A stretch of 64,000 nucleotides of DNA from Lepeophtheirus salmonis (taxonomy: Eukaryota > Arthropoda > Copepoda > Siphonostomatoida > Caligidae): the NCBI RefSeq assembly GCF_016086655.4, contig NC_052135.2, forward strand, positions 53,555,671 to 53,619,670, in the 5' to 3' direction. Under the pieces are notes generated by a model, which worked only from the letters and a program-made list of their open reading frames with translations, was not told the DNA's origin and did no database searches. Below are positions 1-12,855 of this stretch, in pieces; the first letter of the stretch is position 1, and every line of letters starts with the position of its first letter. Both the position numbers and the translations under genes were made by a program.

Positions 1-1335
1 GAGAGCTATGGTATCCACAAAGATAAGTGGAACCAAATTAAGTCAACAGTAGATCAAAAAATAAACCTCTGGAGGAGTTTAAATCTACAAAAAAGAATAG
101 ACCTATACAATACTCGTGTTATTCCTGCAGTAATTTATTATGCTACAGCAAGTCCTTTAGTTGCAGAAAAGGCCTGGTAGAATTTTCTTTAAAAACTACA
201 TCAAGGTCATAAAAAGACCAAAATCTCATCTGGGGGGGGGGAGGTATATCTCATTTTTCAATTATTCTTCCGCGAAGATACTGTAATTTTTTGTTTCAAT
301 GTCAGGGAATCAGTCGCTGGAATGGAGAAGGACAATTACTGAAACCAGATTATAAGAAAGGCTTATGATGGGAACCAATCTTACCAACGATGTAACCAAT
401 GTCTCAAGTATGGGGTGTGGCTCAACAAGTTATCTGGACTAATGATCCTGTCTTTAAAGACGACTCAACAGTAAAAATATTGTTCGGAAAAATCTGTGTG
501 AAGAAGTTTTTCTTAAGGAAATTAAAGGATCCATCATTCTTGGAAGAACATGCTATTAGCAACAGAACTTTAGCTAGACACGATATTCACTCCTCAGAGT
601 TATTCAATGATGGGAGATTCAAGTTTCCTATTGAGAGGACTTCAGGTTTCTATGTTATGCCATGCCCTTGGCATTTGAAAATGACAATGCCTAATTTTGA
701 AGTTAAGACGGACATACTATGTGATCTACATAGAAGACGATCGAGTCTCCCTGAAAACTGGAAGAACAGAACATGTCATCGTTGAGAGAAATGAATGACG
801 GAAAAAAATTCACACTCCATTTACAGATTTCCGCTAATTGTATTTTTTTTCTCAATCCCTTGTAAGGACTGTGGTAAGATATTCAATGACACAGTCCATG
901 ATTTTGTAGATTGCCCGTCTATAACCATTCTAAAGCAATTTGTAAAATTAAATGTAAAAGGTTTGATGGGTGGAGATGAAAAGTTTCAGAAATTGATTGT
1001 GCTGTTTGGACTTTCACGAAGTAAATAACGAGCTTTACCCGAAGCCAAAGTAATTGACTTTGCTCTGCTAAACTCAAAAGCTCTTATCGCGAGCAAGCTG
1101 ACGTCATATGAATCGATTGTTGTGGAAGAAGTGAGGGGTATAATTTTGGCTGCATCTGCAAGATATGTGGCCTTATTGCTGAAAATTCCAAACATAGGAA
1201 TGGATACATGGTGCACATCATCTGAAGAGATCAAGTTTATTCCATCTATGGGATCAAACAAAGGAAGAGTTTTTAACAGAATAATCAAGAATTTTAAGAA
1301 AAACTTGTCATATTGTCATATTTTATTGTTTTAAT
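1..1335 (+). mobile_element. 3' part of a non-LTR retrotransposon (LINE), decayed, cut by window edge
   Basis: Bases 1-180 read as the region after a reverse transcriptase domain (DKWNQIKSTVDQKINLWRSL, then RVIPAVIYYATASPL). About 840-1030 contains a cysteine/histidine tail, CKDCGKIFNDTVHDFVDCP, of the kind that ends many LINE ORF2 proteins (C-x2-C...H...C-P). The frame then shifts or stops and resumes at about 1029-1330 with ALPEAKVIDFALLNSKALIA and VEEVRGIILAASARYVALLL. Several stops and frame changes show it is dead. The catalytic RT motifs would lie left of the window. A G-run at about 231-241 sits at one frame break. A homologous piece of this 3' end lies in the opposite orientation at 16085-16285, which supports a repeat family. 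Clade (CR1-like or other) is not certain. Confidence 0.6.
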
Positions 1336-2079
1336 TTTACGTATTGCACATAATTTTGGATATTTTAGTTCGTCTTAGTAAATCTGATCTGCATGTATAT
1401 TTATAGTAGATATGGTTCAACTCCGGGACACCAAAATTAAACTACAATATTTTTTTATGTAGTTGTACGTAATTATCCTATACTTTATTATTATTACATC
1501 AATATTATATCTTTTTTGTTTATATATATATATATATATTAATATGAAGGAACCGAATAAAAAAAGAATGGTGAGCCCAGGACGGACAATGTGGGGGAGG
1601 GATTCCATAATGCAATTAATAAGTGTGCTACATCTTCCCATCCTAATCTTTGGCATCTAATTAAAGAGTTTAAAAAAGAATAATTTAGGTCCAGATCGAA
1701 GCTTATTCAACACGATAAAGGTCATATTTTTCAACAAAATAAATAATATAAAGGAATTAATAAGCGTATTCTCAATATTGGTAGAAAATATGACGAATAT
1801 GATGATAAAATTTTATACTTAAAAGATTTATATAAAATAATTTGCATTTATTTTAGGTATTTAAAAATTATTGTAAGAAATTTGTTGTACATTTTTTTTT
1901 GTAGGAATTTATAAAATATAGATATTTGTTTCAACAAAATTATAACTATTTAAATTTTATTTCATTTACCATCTACTCACTTAATTTGGTATATGATTTC
2001 TAACAGAAATCAGTTAGATACTCTAAACTTTCCAAAAAAAAAAGTAATTTAAAATTGAGTTTACTTAATTTAACTATTT
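1336..2079. other. AT-rich non-coding stretch
   Basis: No credible coding region. It includes a short (TA)n microsatellite at about 1522-1540 and poly-T runs. Short open frames here look like chance. Confidence 0.5.
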
Positions 2080-2450
2080 TTTGGTATTAAATGGATTCCT
2101 TGGATGTATCTGATGCATTGGCGTTGGTTTTTAAGGATCCAAGGGTACCCTCAAGTACTTCCCGCAATCTGACAGCTTGGAACTATTTTTTGATATTGGA
2201 GGGGTTCCTTGGATGTTTTGGTTGTAGTTTTTAACTATCTCACACTACCTCTGGGACCTGGCCAACCCCAGGGCTTAGAGCTAATTTGTTTGTGTTCAAA
2301 ATGTATTGAATCAATTGTGGGGGTTTTTTAAGAATCCACACTACCCCCTTGGATATTGGTCAATCCTAGGGCGGAGAGTATCCCACCATATTTTAAGAGG
2401 CCTAAGCTATTTATCCCCCCCACCAATCCTCTTGATCCATTTATTAGAAG
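2080..2450. repeat. degenerate tandem repeat, units about 90-130 bp
   Basis: A phrase close to TTCCTTGGATGT recurs at about 2095 and 2208. A longer phrase, CACACTACC then a CCTGGG/CCTTGG run, then GG(C/T)CAA(C/T)CC(C/T)AGGGC, occurs at about 2240-2277 and 2337-2373. The segment is also richer in G and C than its flanks. Units are diverged, so boundaries are approximate. No coding potential seen. Confidence 0.4.
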
Positions 2451-2689
2451 ATTAGATTGTATTTAAAAAATACAATGAAATTGTATTGCAATAAAATTAC
2501 TCAAAATTTCAAGGTAGCCCTTGGGGGATGGAACAAAAAAATATGTTTGGATATTTGTATGCAACCAGGGCTTTTATTTATAACTTTCCAGAATCAAAGT
2601 CTCAATATTACTCTCCGTCTTTTATCCAACTAATTATTACTTTATACTTAAATGGTCCCTCCTCAAGAGTTAAATAGTATTATAACAGC

Positions 2690-2930
2690 TTTGGAAAATA
2701 AAAAACCCTGTTTAGATTGCCAACTGGAATATGCCGCTCCTGCATTGTAGGACATTTTTTATACACCCTTGTTCATTGTCCTAGATATACTTTTATATTA
2801 CTTCTTTATGGAATATCTATTGTGGATTTTTATTCATAAAACTTGTTTAAGAAATTTCCAAATATTACGTGTATTTTTCTATCTGATATTATGAGTTGAA
2901 GGGAAGGAATTGCAATAATGATAATAAAAA
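2690..2930 (+). mobile_element. possible LINE 3' tail fragment
   Basis: One frame reads CRSCIVGHFLYTLVHCPRY followed by a hydrophobic stretch and FKKFPNITCIFLSDIMS. The C-x2-C...H...C-P layout resembles the cysteine tail of LINE ORF2, as in the element at the left edge of the window. There are stops in this frame and no RT motifs, so the call rests on a short motif only. Confidence 0.28.
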
Positions 2931-3339
2931 AAGAGATGTGTTTCAATCAAACTTGTTTTTTATTTATTTTACCTGTCTAAACAATATGTACAATGTACAA
3001 ACAAATATTATATCCAATAATTAAAAACTGTAAATATAGAATGAAAAGAATTATAGAAAAACTTATTTGATCAATCTTTTCATACTTAAAAAGCCAATGA
3101 TACTTGAAAATATTGACTGTTTCCAGAAACATAATTAAATCGGGTTTACTTGTTTTAATACTTAACCTATGGCCGAATTTTAATTTTGTTTGGATTTCAT
3201 TTGTTTTTTTCGACAGATTTTTAGTAGATAGTGCAATTTCAGACAGTAGACCTAAATTTAAACAGATTTTTAGGCCTCAATCCTACAGTTCAATAAAAAC
3301 TTCCTAGGCTAACATAGTAAAACACATTTATTTGGTAAC

Positions 3340-3930
3340 ATTTCATTTATTTATTCACTATTGTTACCTTTCAGGGTGATAAAAAGATTATAGTGGTCAA
3401 TATTCATATACATTTCCGATGCCATTTTTAGAGTGCAATTTCTCTTTAGTGTCTAAGTTTCGGTAATTACCTTTTATTACCTCCGAACATTTTTCAGAGA
3501 GTATTATTTTGAGGAAAATACCACTACGGCCAGGTTTGGAGAATACCATGAATGCAAAAACAAGTTTTAGCCTAATCCATACAATTTTTCCACCGTTCAA
3601 AGTGACTTCTGACATGGTGCATTGCCTTGATGAAACAGTACTTGTTTCTTCTTCAAATGAAGCAGGTTTTTTTATGATTATATCCTTCAGAAGCTCCAAA
3701 AGTGCTGTGTAATAGTTAGTGTTGTTGGTTTGCCCCTTTCGAGGTAATCAATGACTATTGTTGAATTAAAATTCCAGAATATCGTTGCTTTAGCCTTGCG
3801 AGCCTTTCTGTTGCATTTTTAAAAGCTTGGGATTCGGTTCATCGTGTGCAGTCCACTGGGGTGATAGTCGATTGGACTCTGGAGTTGAAATATCAATGAT
3901 CCAGCCCAGAATTAATTCATTTATTCCGTA
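3340..3930 (-). pseudogene. mariner transposase pseudogene, C-terminal two thirds
   Basis: On the minus strand the order of family motifs can be followed across frames: TPESNRLSPQWTAHDEPNPK (after the first catalytic region), ATIFW and VIDYLERGK, YYTALLELLKD, KKKQVLFHQGNAPCQKS, YSPNLA, and a terminal GNNSE followed by a stop. In active mariner transposases the equivalents are QDNAPCHKS and YSPDLAPSD, with D residues that bind the catalytic metal. Here QDN reads QGN and SPDL reads SPNL, and the first D region is also altered (GWIIDI in place of a DE.W motif). Frameshifts at several points confirm a dead copy. The N-terminal DNA-binding half is missing to the right (higher coordinates). No terminal inverted repeats were recognised. 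Confidence 0.65.
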
Positions 3931-6215
3931 GAACTAATAGAGTGCCATACCAAAGAGATTGCAGATTTTTTTACAAAGAAGGTGGACCAAAAATTTAATA
4001 TACACAAGATATATTAAAGATATTTAAGTATCTGAGGAGGATAATCACTAGAACAATAATTAAGGCTAAAGTTTTTTATTATTGTAATCATGATGGCATC
4101 ACAGATTAATCTATGATGGGGTAATTTAGCAAATATTATTTCACAAGACGTCTTTAAATTTTGATTAAGAAAGGGATCGGACGCCCAAATTTTTGGGGTT
4201 GGCCCATCCCCAAAAAGACAAAAAACATGACCTAGAATGTGGAAGTGCCTTTTTCTGTTTCACAATCTCAACAGGCTTATTTTTTCAATGCTGCTTTAAT
4301 TATTATTTAATTGTTGAGAACGAAACATCTAAATATAATGTTTCATCTATTACTTATAGATGAAAAGTCCCAGGCTTCACAAAGAGATGACGCTTTTTTT
4401 TTTTAAATTCACCTCATTTTCTAGTAGTACCAACTTTCAAAAGATTTCAAGACAATCTATTATTCAGCTTGTGAGTTATAGATCTAAGTGGGACTCTACT
4501 TTTGTTATTTCTAAATCAATGGATCAAGAAACACATAATGTTTTTAATTTTAGACTATTTTTGGATGGGAAAAAATACTTTACAAGCTAGGCAAAGGCTT
4601 GAAAAGTGTTTGGGAAATCCGTTCTATAAAGCAAATAAATAAATAATGATAATAATAAAAAAACCAATTTTGAATGAAAAAAACAAAAAAAACAACAACA
4701 ACTTTGCTTTATTTGTTAAGCCCGGGACTTTTCAGTAGGGCAAATAAAATTTATTTATGATCTATTGCTTGCATAGAGGGTTCGTATAGTTTTTTCCTAT
4801 ATGGTTATAAACTATAGGTGTTAAGTATTTTTAATAAATGAAACTTGAAAACTAATTGGTTTATAAGTATACTTTACAAACTTCTACGTGGTCTTAAGTC
4901 AATACAACCACAAATCCTTAAAAAACTATATTTATGTTAGGTGGAGCATAGCCATTGGCAATATTAGTTCATTAGTTAGTCTTGGGAATAGTCAATTTCA
5001 TCAGAGTAAGGACTGACTTTGAGGTAAGAAGTTTTTTTTTTGTACATAAATTATGTTCAGTAACTTATGAATGTATTATCAGTTAATAGATTTTGATCTT
5101 TTTCATTTGTTATTCATCTTGTTCAATATCTTATATTTCAAATATTTTATTTATAGCTGGAACTATTATTTTCTACATAGATCTAATAATTACTTATAGC
5201 TATAAATTAGATCTACATATATTTATAGTCTTTAGACTCAAATGACTCATAGTACCTATATAGGCTATAAAATATATTATTAAAAAATATGTGTTGGAGT
5301 CGGAGTAGGATTTTTTTAAAGCTGACTTCCCAGCACTTTTATTCAGTCTATTTTTTATACAGGTGGGATTTTTGTTTCTTTCCTTCATCACACAGCTGGT
5401 TTCATTTGATCATATTGTTGATCATAAGGTCACACATCAGGTGGCAGTGGTGGGCCTCCAGAGTATGCTACATCTAGCACCTCTTCACAACTGCTTTATC
5501 CTTATCCGATACTTATAAAACTTCATGGCAGCTAAGCTGCTCTCCTCACAAACAAAGTGTCAGTATATTTACATTCATTTCACTTTTTTTTTAAATTTCA
5601 ACATACTGATGGGAAATATTTGATACACCAATGAACACCCCTATGCGTGTTGTTGCATTGAGCCAAACGATTACAATACAAGTTCTTTATAAGTTCGTCA
5701 AAAAGCCACCAACAGATACGGAAATCAACATCATATTCACTAATCTTTATGAATTGACAAAACTGCATTTGATATAATAGATTTGTAGACTTAATCCCTA
5801 CTACAATTATATCAAACATAATCATACAGTCTATGATTTCAAGTAAATACTAATATTAAACCATTGTCAAATATGTTCTATACGTTATTTATGCACTTTT
5901 TTATATTTCATATGAGATTATGGGGTTTTTGATATGTATATTAGTATTTGACATTCCATAAGGAATGACGAATATATTTAATAGATGCATATAGCTTCTA
6001 TAAAAACATTTAAAATAACAACTGTTTGATAACATTTTGTCGTGGACGTGATTCCCTTTATTCATATTTTACAAAGATTTTGAATCTAGGAGAAGAATAT
6101 AATATAAATATTTTTGCGGCAGTATTAGATTTTTTTCCTATATGAGCTGTAAATACAAATGCAAGTTAGAATGATTTACTCAAAAAAGAAAATGAGAAAT
6201 TGATATATTTAATGG
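3931..6215. other. non-coding, AT-rich
   Basis: No gene or recognised element. Around 4620-4700 there are short AAAT and AATAAT tracts of the type that end LINE insertions, but no ORF remnant was identified next to them. The 76-codon frame at 4360-4590 has no recognisable motif. Open frames near 5200-5830 look like chance. Confidence 0.4.
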
Positions 6216-6229
6216 TTGAAAGGGGGTAA

Positions 6230-7020
6230 TGTCAAGGCCAATATAAGACTCTTAAATAAAAAAAGGGTTCTGTTTTTGTTGGGTATCTCATCTCATCCCA
6301 CAAATTTGAATACAAAACCAATAATTAATCCGTTTGATTGGATAATACGTAGATATACTAACCGGCGGGTAACCGGTATCCTAGAGGAAACCAAATTGAC
6401 AGCAATTTTTCTCCAGTTTATACCACTTCCCTTTAACATCATCACAGAGGCCGGATGTTTGGTCATGGTGTCTGTCCTGATGTTGTTGTCAGCTTTGCCA
6501 AAGCATACCAAACGATCAATTTTCTTGTTGTAGACGGAGTCAAAGGTATATGTCTTTGAATCAGAGGAAAAAATTATTTAGTTGCTATTGTGCTTCAGAT
6601 CATTCAAGCGTGGTTACGTCGCTGAAGACGGAGATCTTTTTTAACGTTTGAACAGGAGCGGCCCCTCAACTCTTCCAAGCAAACTTCCTACAGCCTTTTG
6701 GATGGCCTTACCTGCAGTACACTAACATCTTAATCGTTGGGTTGACCTTAAAGACATCTGTGATTTCTTCAGGTTTCATTTTGGGTGGTTTTCCACTCAT
6801 GAGTTTGTCTTTAAGGTTATCCCCATCACCGAAACGATTTCTGACCCGACAGCCTTTGGCCTTGCTGCCATTTAAGAACTTCATGATGTCCTGAAAGGTC
6901 TTCCCGGCGCAGATTAAATGGCTTATTATGGTTCTTCTGGCCTCCATCACGAAATATACAGAATTTATGTTGACAACATGTTGATCAATAAAAGGCTTAG
7001 AATCTAAGCTATTCAAAAAT
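6230..7020 (-). pseudogene. Tc1-like transposase pseudogene
   Basis: The N-terminal part (about 6710-7016) reads as a helix-turn-helix region: RRTIISHLICAGKTFQDIMK, then a basic linker with GKPPKMKPEEITDVFKVNPT. After a broken stretch the catalytic region resumes at about 6550-6290 with FSSDSKTYTFD and VYNKKIDRLVCFGKADNNI, TKHPASVMML and GSGINWRKIAVN. These correspond to the FSDEKTFTVD, NDR, KHPASVMM and ASDGK blocks of Tc1-like transposases. The first catalytic Asp (SD) is still visible, but the following E is S. The second and third catalytic regions are not recognised. Multiple stops and frame changes make it non-functional. Unlike several other Tc1 relics in this window it keeps part of the catalytic core. 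Confidence 0.65.
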
Positions 7021-9715
7021 AATTTTTGTTCAATATATTTAAATGTAGCAACTTTGCAACTATCATAATATTTTCATCCATGTTAATTGTCCATGAACTA
7101 ACTCTCAAACTTGTAACACACATGAATAATAAATTGATTTAGTTCTTAGAATGTGGTAAAATAATTTCTTTTTAAAGTTATTTATTTTTATTTCTAGGAT
7201 ATAATTAATTATTTAAGCAATGTTGAATACAAGGAAAGGAAGACATCCTTGATAAAAGTACTTTAAAGGCTCTCACAACATTCCAATACAACACCACTGC
7301 CACCGACGACAATAACAACAAATATATTAAAGGCATATGATGATGGATGACGTCAATTTAAACACACTCTTGTACATACATAAATATACTATATTTGATA
7401 TACGCACATTTATATACATAGATACAATTTAAACATTATATTTTTCATCCAAAAATAAATAATAATTAAATATAATCAATCAAAATAGGGAGATAGATGG
7501 AGAGAGCAGATCCATGTACTACATGGTTATTATTATTTTACCTTGACCAAACCCCCTCATTTAACTCCATCAAATTATTATTATCATTGATAATTAATGA
7601 GAAGTAATTGATTGTGTAGAGCTCTATCTATACAAATTAGGAATGCGTCGACTCCAACCATTGCAGAAGTCAACCTTTTAGAAGCAAATACTATTTTGTT
7701 AATCAAACCCTAGTAATTATTTATTCTTTAAATACATTTATTTGGCGTAAAAACAATTGAAAAACACAGGCGTTAACACTTTTGAAACAACATCCTTAAA
7801 ATATAGTGGTTGTTTAACATCCCACCGTTAGCCAACATGGATATTTTACACTGCAAGATTTATAAAAATGCTTCTTATTTCTTTGAGTCTACATATTTTA
7901 GTAAATACTTTTCAGTATGCTCATAAAATGGAAATTCTGATTAAATTTAATTCATTTTTTATTAACGTAATGACTTGTTTAGGATGTATTTGTATATTTA
8001 ACCATTTTTAATCGGGGTAGGGATTTTAATTTTCTGTTTTTCTTATATGTTGTTCCTTTTGACATCTTGGATACTTTTTTTTTTTTTAATTTGATGTTTT
8101 TACTTCCTTGCGTGGTATTTACATTGTATGCACACCCATTGCCTTACGGGTCAAATAAATGAACCGCTTCCAAAAATATATATAAAAAACAATCTATTTT
8201 TTTAAATTTGAGATAAGTTATATAATACATAATTAATGAACAAACAAATAGTTAATTTATCATTTAATTACGTATTAATTTAAAAAATTAATAGAAAAAA
8301 TATTGAATAAAAATCTAAGTTACATGAAAAAATATATTCTCCCATGAGATATACTTTAACTTATTTCATAAATACTATACAAAATACCTTAAACTGTATT
8401 AGAAATTGCCTCATCACAAGGTCTATCGATGACCGTCAATATCAAAAGCTCAGTATATTTTGAAGGTTTCCAGGTTTAAAAATTCAGGGCATATCTGAGA
8501 AAACAATCAGAATTTGCCATGTTCATTCTTTGGAGTGGCAAATAAACAAAACGTTGAATGGATGCCCAAATGGGATATTGCATACTTTGTGGGACCAGGA
8601 GTAATTGTTTTTAGTTATAAGTGGCATTTTGTTTTAATTTTGTGTCAATGAGAACCATCCTATCTTATAGTTTAACTTTTATGGAAACAATGTATCCTTC
8701 CTTTGAAGATGAATACAATAATAGGCTGCATTTTTGGTAATAATTTTCTACTGATAGATCTTGATAAAATTCTTGATCCTGAACTATTACCTTATTTTAG
8801 CAAGTTACTTTTGAATTCAATCTCTAACCTCAACAACTTCTTCTTTTTTTTAACTTTTTTATCATTTCTTTATCCAAAATTTTACTTATTTTGATATTAT
8901 GTAGCTTTAAACTAATGCACATGCATGTTTTTTTGATAGAAAGTTTTGATAACATTCATCTAAATAAATATTGAGTTTAATAAATCTACTGTTTATTCCA
9001 TTAAAAGGCTGTTATCCTGGATCGGTCTACATAAAATGGTCATATTTTGTCACCGAAAGAAAATCTATAAATATTATATATGTTTGTGTATCATGAATTT
9101 TTATAACATAAAATATCCATTATAATAACCGAGTCGGAATAATAAGTAGGATAATGTTTGTACAAAAGTCGACTTTGGTAAAAAATAATTTCAAGATGCA
9201 AAATATTAACTTTTAATTATATTTTATGTTGAGGTCTACTTAAAAAAACAAAGAAATTTCTAGTCTGAAAAATATCAATGAGACGTATTTTTGTAGTTTA
9301 AAGTTAAAACGTGTCAATTTGACCTGTAAAACGAGACAGTGAATAAGAATAACAAAATATATCTTCTTCAACCCCAAAACTCATGTTTTACAGATGATTT
9401 TAAAATAAAAATGTGTTTTTTTTTTTTTTATGTCAAATATTTCAAGTTTATTATAGCATTTTAATCAATATTTACGATTCCAAAATGGATGGAATAGTTA
9501 CAAAATAATAAGAATTTAAATAATGTAATTATTATAATAGTTTAAGTGTTCATCATATTATTAATTTCTATGATAATTTATGTGGTTTATTTTTTACTCA
9601 GTTTACTATCTACGTTATAAAAGGGATGCTTACTAACGTTTAATTTATTTGCGTTGGAATGATTGCATATAAATTATAGGCTTATATTTAAAAACATAAA
9701 ATTTTGCAAGAAGTT
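7021..9715. other. non-coding, AT-rich
   Basis: No gene recognised. About 7270-7330 is rich in CAA/CAC/AAC triplets, and 8060-8180 has a poly-T run followed by a GGGTCAAATAAATGAAC tract that could be a retroelement tail. Neither is anchored to a coding relic. The 63-codon frame at 8703-8894 has no recognisable motif. Confidence 0.4.
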
Positions 9716-10487
9716 ATAGGTTGAGAAAAAAGTAATTTCGTATTTTCGCTTTATTTTAATGCTCTATGAGAAGTGCTACAATCCTCCTATATAATCCGAA
9801 TATGCTCTGTTCAGTTTGATAAATTGTTGTTAGTGAGAATCCAACCTCATAATGCCATTCTCGTAGAACCTTTGCCCCATTTCTCAAAAAAAAAAACTGA
9901 GACAACCAATTTTCACAGGCCTCTATTGTGGCCAAATTTGTACCCCACGCGCGTTAGCTATAGACACGAACCGGTGATAGTAACTTGGTGCCAGATACAT
10001 ACTGTATGGTGAACAAATTATAACTTTCCATCGGAGCAACCAGAGCTTCTGTCGTGCCATCGATAATGAGTGCGTCCTGGCGTTGTCTTAATGTCTCTAC
10101 CAATGCTGGCCGTTTTGTTTCGATCACCATCTTGAAAAGACCGAGTTGTTCATAGAAGAGGGTAAAATTGAGTGAAAAAAGAATTGCTTAAACCACTTGT
10201 TTGAAACACGAACCAAATTTTTTTTGGTAGCTTTCGAACCGTTTTCCCCTTCAGGTAGTAAAATGTAAAACATGCCAAATTTCTTTCTTTAAGAGCTCCA
10301 TACTCGATGCACGATAATTCAAGGCTAAACTGGCCAAACGCAATATTTTTTGAAAAATGTTTGTAGTATATATTCATACTTTTACAACACCATATCCTAT
10401 GATCCTATAAGACCAATAATAAACAAGATATACTTAGTGAAAAAGAGTCGGGAAATATAAAATTACTTTTTTTTCCAAACTAATTTG
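9716..10487 (-). mobile_element. mariner element, internally deleted, with both terminal inverted repeats
   Basis: The left end (about 9716-9742) reads TAGGTTGAGAAAAAAGTAAT and the right end (about 10455-10487) is its imperfect reverse complement (TAGTTTGG, A-run, AGTAATTTTA). Between them, on the minus strand, lie remnants of the transposase N-terminal side (KHFSKNIAFGQF, SCIEYGALKERNLACFTFYY) and of its C-terminal end (WHYEVGFSL, then NKAKIRNYFFLNL inside the repeat). The 48.6-49.5 kb element has matching termini and the same YKYF...EYDGLEERNSPYF block, so the two are related copies. At about 770 bp it is shorter than the roughly 1.3 kb typical of mariner, so the middle has been lost. Stops are frequent. 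Confidence 0.7.
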
Positions 10488-11100
10488 AGCAACACTACTA
10501 TGTTTCATAAATTGCCCAAAAATGCTATGGGCTATTAAAAAATGAAGGAATGTACTTGTTTGAATAAAATTGTTTATAAAAAAAAAACCAAATATCTTTC
10601 TGATATAATAACAAAAAAACAAAAGGTTTTACTTCTGATAAAGGAGAGATTTGGATTCCATGGATGTAAAAAAGATTGAAATAAATGTACATTGTTATTT
10701 GATATGTTAAAGATATTATACATATTTATGTTATTAATATAGATATTCTAAACGATTTGGCCCATCATATAACAACACATTATATATGCTAGATAAAAAC
10801 AATTAAGAAAAACGAAATGGAATGTTGAAATGTAACATATTTATAAAGATATAATAGAAGATAAGAGGAACATTAACAGCTTGGTTTCTTGTGTTGAGAG
10901 GCTAAGGTACATATTACGTCAACGAAATCTAAGCCTGTGGTCTGTTAAAGAGTAGGTGTACAAAAAGACATAGAAAATTTGTACTAATAATATAGATATG
11001 TACGATTTTTTCTTTTATAATATGACGCACTGAGCTTAAACTACACCCCTCCTTGTTAAATTGCCAGTGGCGTTCGCAGGATTATATGTATATATATATT
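10488..11100. other. non-coding, AT-rich
   Basis: No gene, repeat boundary or RNA structure that I can support. Confidence 0.4.
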
Positions 11101-11104
11101 TTAT

Positions 11105-11340
11105 CATCTTGGAAACCTTAAAGTTATTTTCATGGACCACATACTCCTCAGTTGGGCTGCCTTGACATCCTCCTTGACAAAATTGGGATCCAATTTAGGC
11201 TTCCTGTCAAAGGTGGGATGTCTATCCATGCCTTTCTTGGCTTCCATTCTCCTTTTGACACTGTGAACGGTTCTTCTAGTTGTTCCTACACGCCTCCAAA
11301 TATGTAGTTTCTGCTTGTATAAGTATTTTTCTCATTAAAA
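11105..11340 (-). pseudogene. Tc1-like transposase fragment, N-terminal DNA-binding region
   Basis: The minus strand reads RTVHSVKRRMEAKKGMDRHP, FDRKPKLDPNFVKEDVKAAQ and LRSMWSMKI. This matches the layout of the second helix-turn-helix and linker of Tc1-like transposases (R.V...KKR, G..R.P..GRKPKLD..FV......NP..S.R.M). A short upstream piece (MRKILIQAETTYLEACR) is in a different frame, so at least one frameshift separates it from the HTH. No catalytic domain follows on the lower-coordinate side. Confidence 0.6.
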
Positions 11341-12820
11341 GACACATGTGTGCATTGTTGTCTGTTAAATATAATGGTGATAACCCTGAGACGCATTCGG
11401 GATTTTAAAAAAAGTCTTCAATATCAGCAAATTCTCTTTCAATATAATTAAAAAAAATCTTTTTTTTTTTCAAGAAAAATAATGAATTTACTTATATGAC
11501 AAATATGACCTTTGAAATTATATGCCTTAAATATAATTATTCCTATAGGTTAGCCGTTTTTAATATGTCACAAAAATTTTGCATGGTATTTTTTGCACAA
11601 AATACTACTTTTTAGAAAACGTAAATTTAAGCATTTCCTCTTGTACATTTTTTAAAGCAAAGATTTTAAAAATCGGTTGAGTTTGAGGTGAGTTATATAT
11701 CATTAAAGTTCGAGGATTCTTCAAAAAAGTAAAATATGGCGGGTTTTTTTGTGGCCATAGTTGCTGCGTGCTCAAACAATACTGAGTACAACAATCACAA
11801 AACTATTAGAGGTCTACATTCAATATGAAATCTTATCTTTTTAACGCCTTCCAGCATAAACTGATCACGTTTATACCAAAGGAAATACAAATTTCCCTAA
11901 GCCATCTATTGGAAAAGTAATTAATTGTTTGTATTACAACTATTATTTATAAAATGACTAATTTTTTAGATAAAAAAGATCAATCTTAAAGCCATTTTTC
12001 CCTATTTTTGTCCCAGGTTCCTAACGGCGTCATTCTTGCTCTCTTGGTATAACATGTGGTGTGTTAATGTCATAGGAAAAATATGTGTAGATTAATTTTA
12101 ATTAAAATCATATATACTATTAAATTTATAAAACAATAAAGAAACATTTGAACATTAATTTATCATAAATTTATTATTATTATAGATGAACCATATTATT
12201 TTATTCTTCGAAAAATGAACAGATGTATAGTTCCTTTATATATTATACGTATATTTACAGATATTATTTCAAGAAAATTTAATAATGAGATAATTTACGT
12301 TCAGTTGTAATGAGTCAATTAAATATTTGGCTTCTTTAATGATATGAATTGTCGAGATATCATGGTATTCTTTGCCAAATAATTACCCTTTATTTTATAA
12401 ACCGAAGAAACAAGGCCTTTTTTAACATCAAATTTAATGCATTACAGGAATGTTTAACATTGTATGCATGACATGTTCCTGCTCAAATTTCAATAATTTA
12501 TGGTCAAATCCTTTAATGTTTAAAGTCATATTTAGTTTTATTGAATGAAGAAGTGATTATTTATTATCAAAATCCTTGGAAGAACAAATATATGAAAAAT
12601 TAAATTAAAATGAAATTTGAGAATTATACATTGTTTCATTTAAGGGTGTACCTCCTTATAATTGTAGATGTGTAGATTACAGTGGTTATTATGAAACTTT
12701 TTTTGAAATGTAGTACTGCTAGGATTTTAAAATGTTCCTTTTGATAAACAAGTACTTCAAATCAGTGGCTCCAAATTTTTTTCTAACTGCGGACTGGCCA
12801 AGGCTTGACTATTTTACAGC
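11341..12820. other. non-coding, AT-rich
   Basis: No coding relic recognised. Poly-T near 11460 and scattered AT-rich sequence only. Confidence 0.4.
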
Positions 12821-12855
12821 AGACCAAGCAGGAGATGAAATAATAAAAGTACCAA

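Noticed and set aside
399..785. 128-codon frame as an independent gene
   Set aside because: It lies between LINE fragments in the same orientation and is best explained as part of the decayed ORF2.
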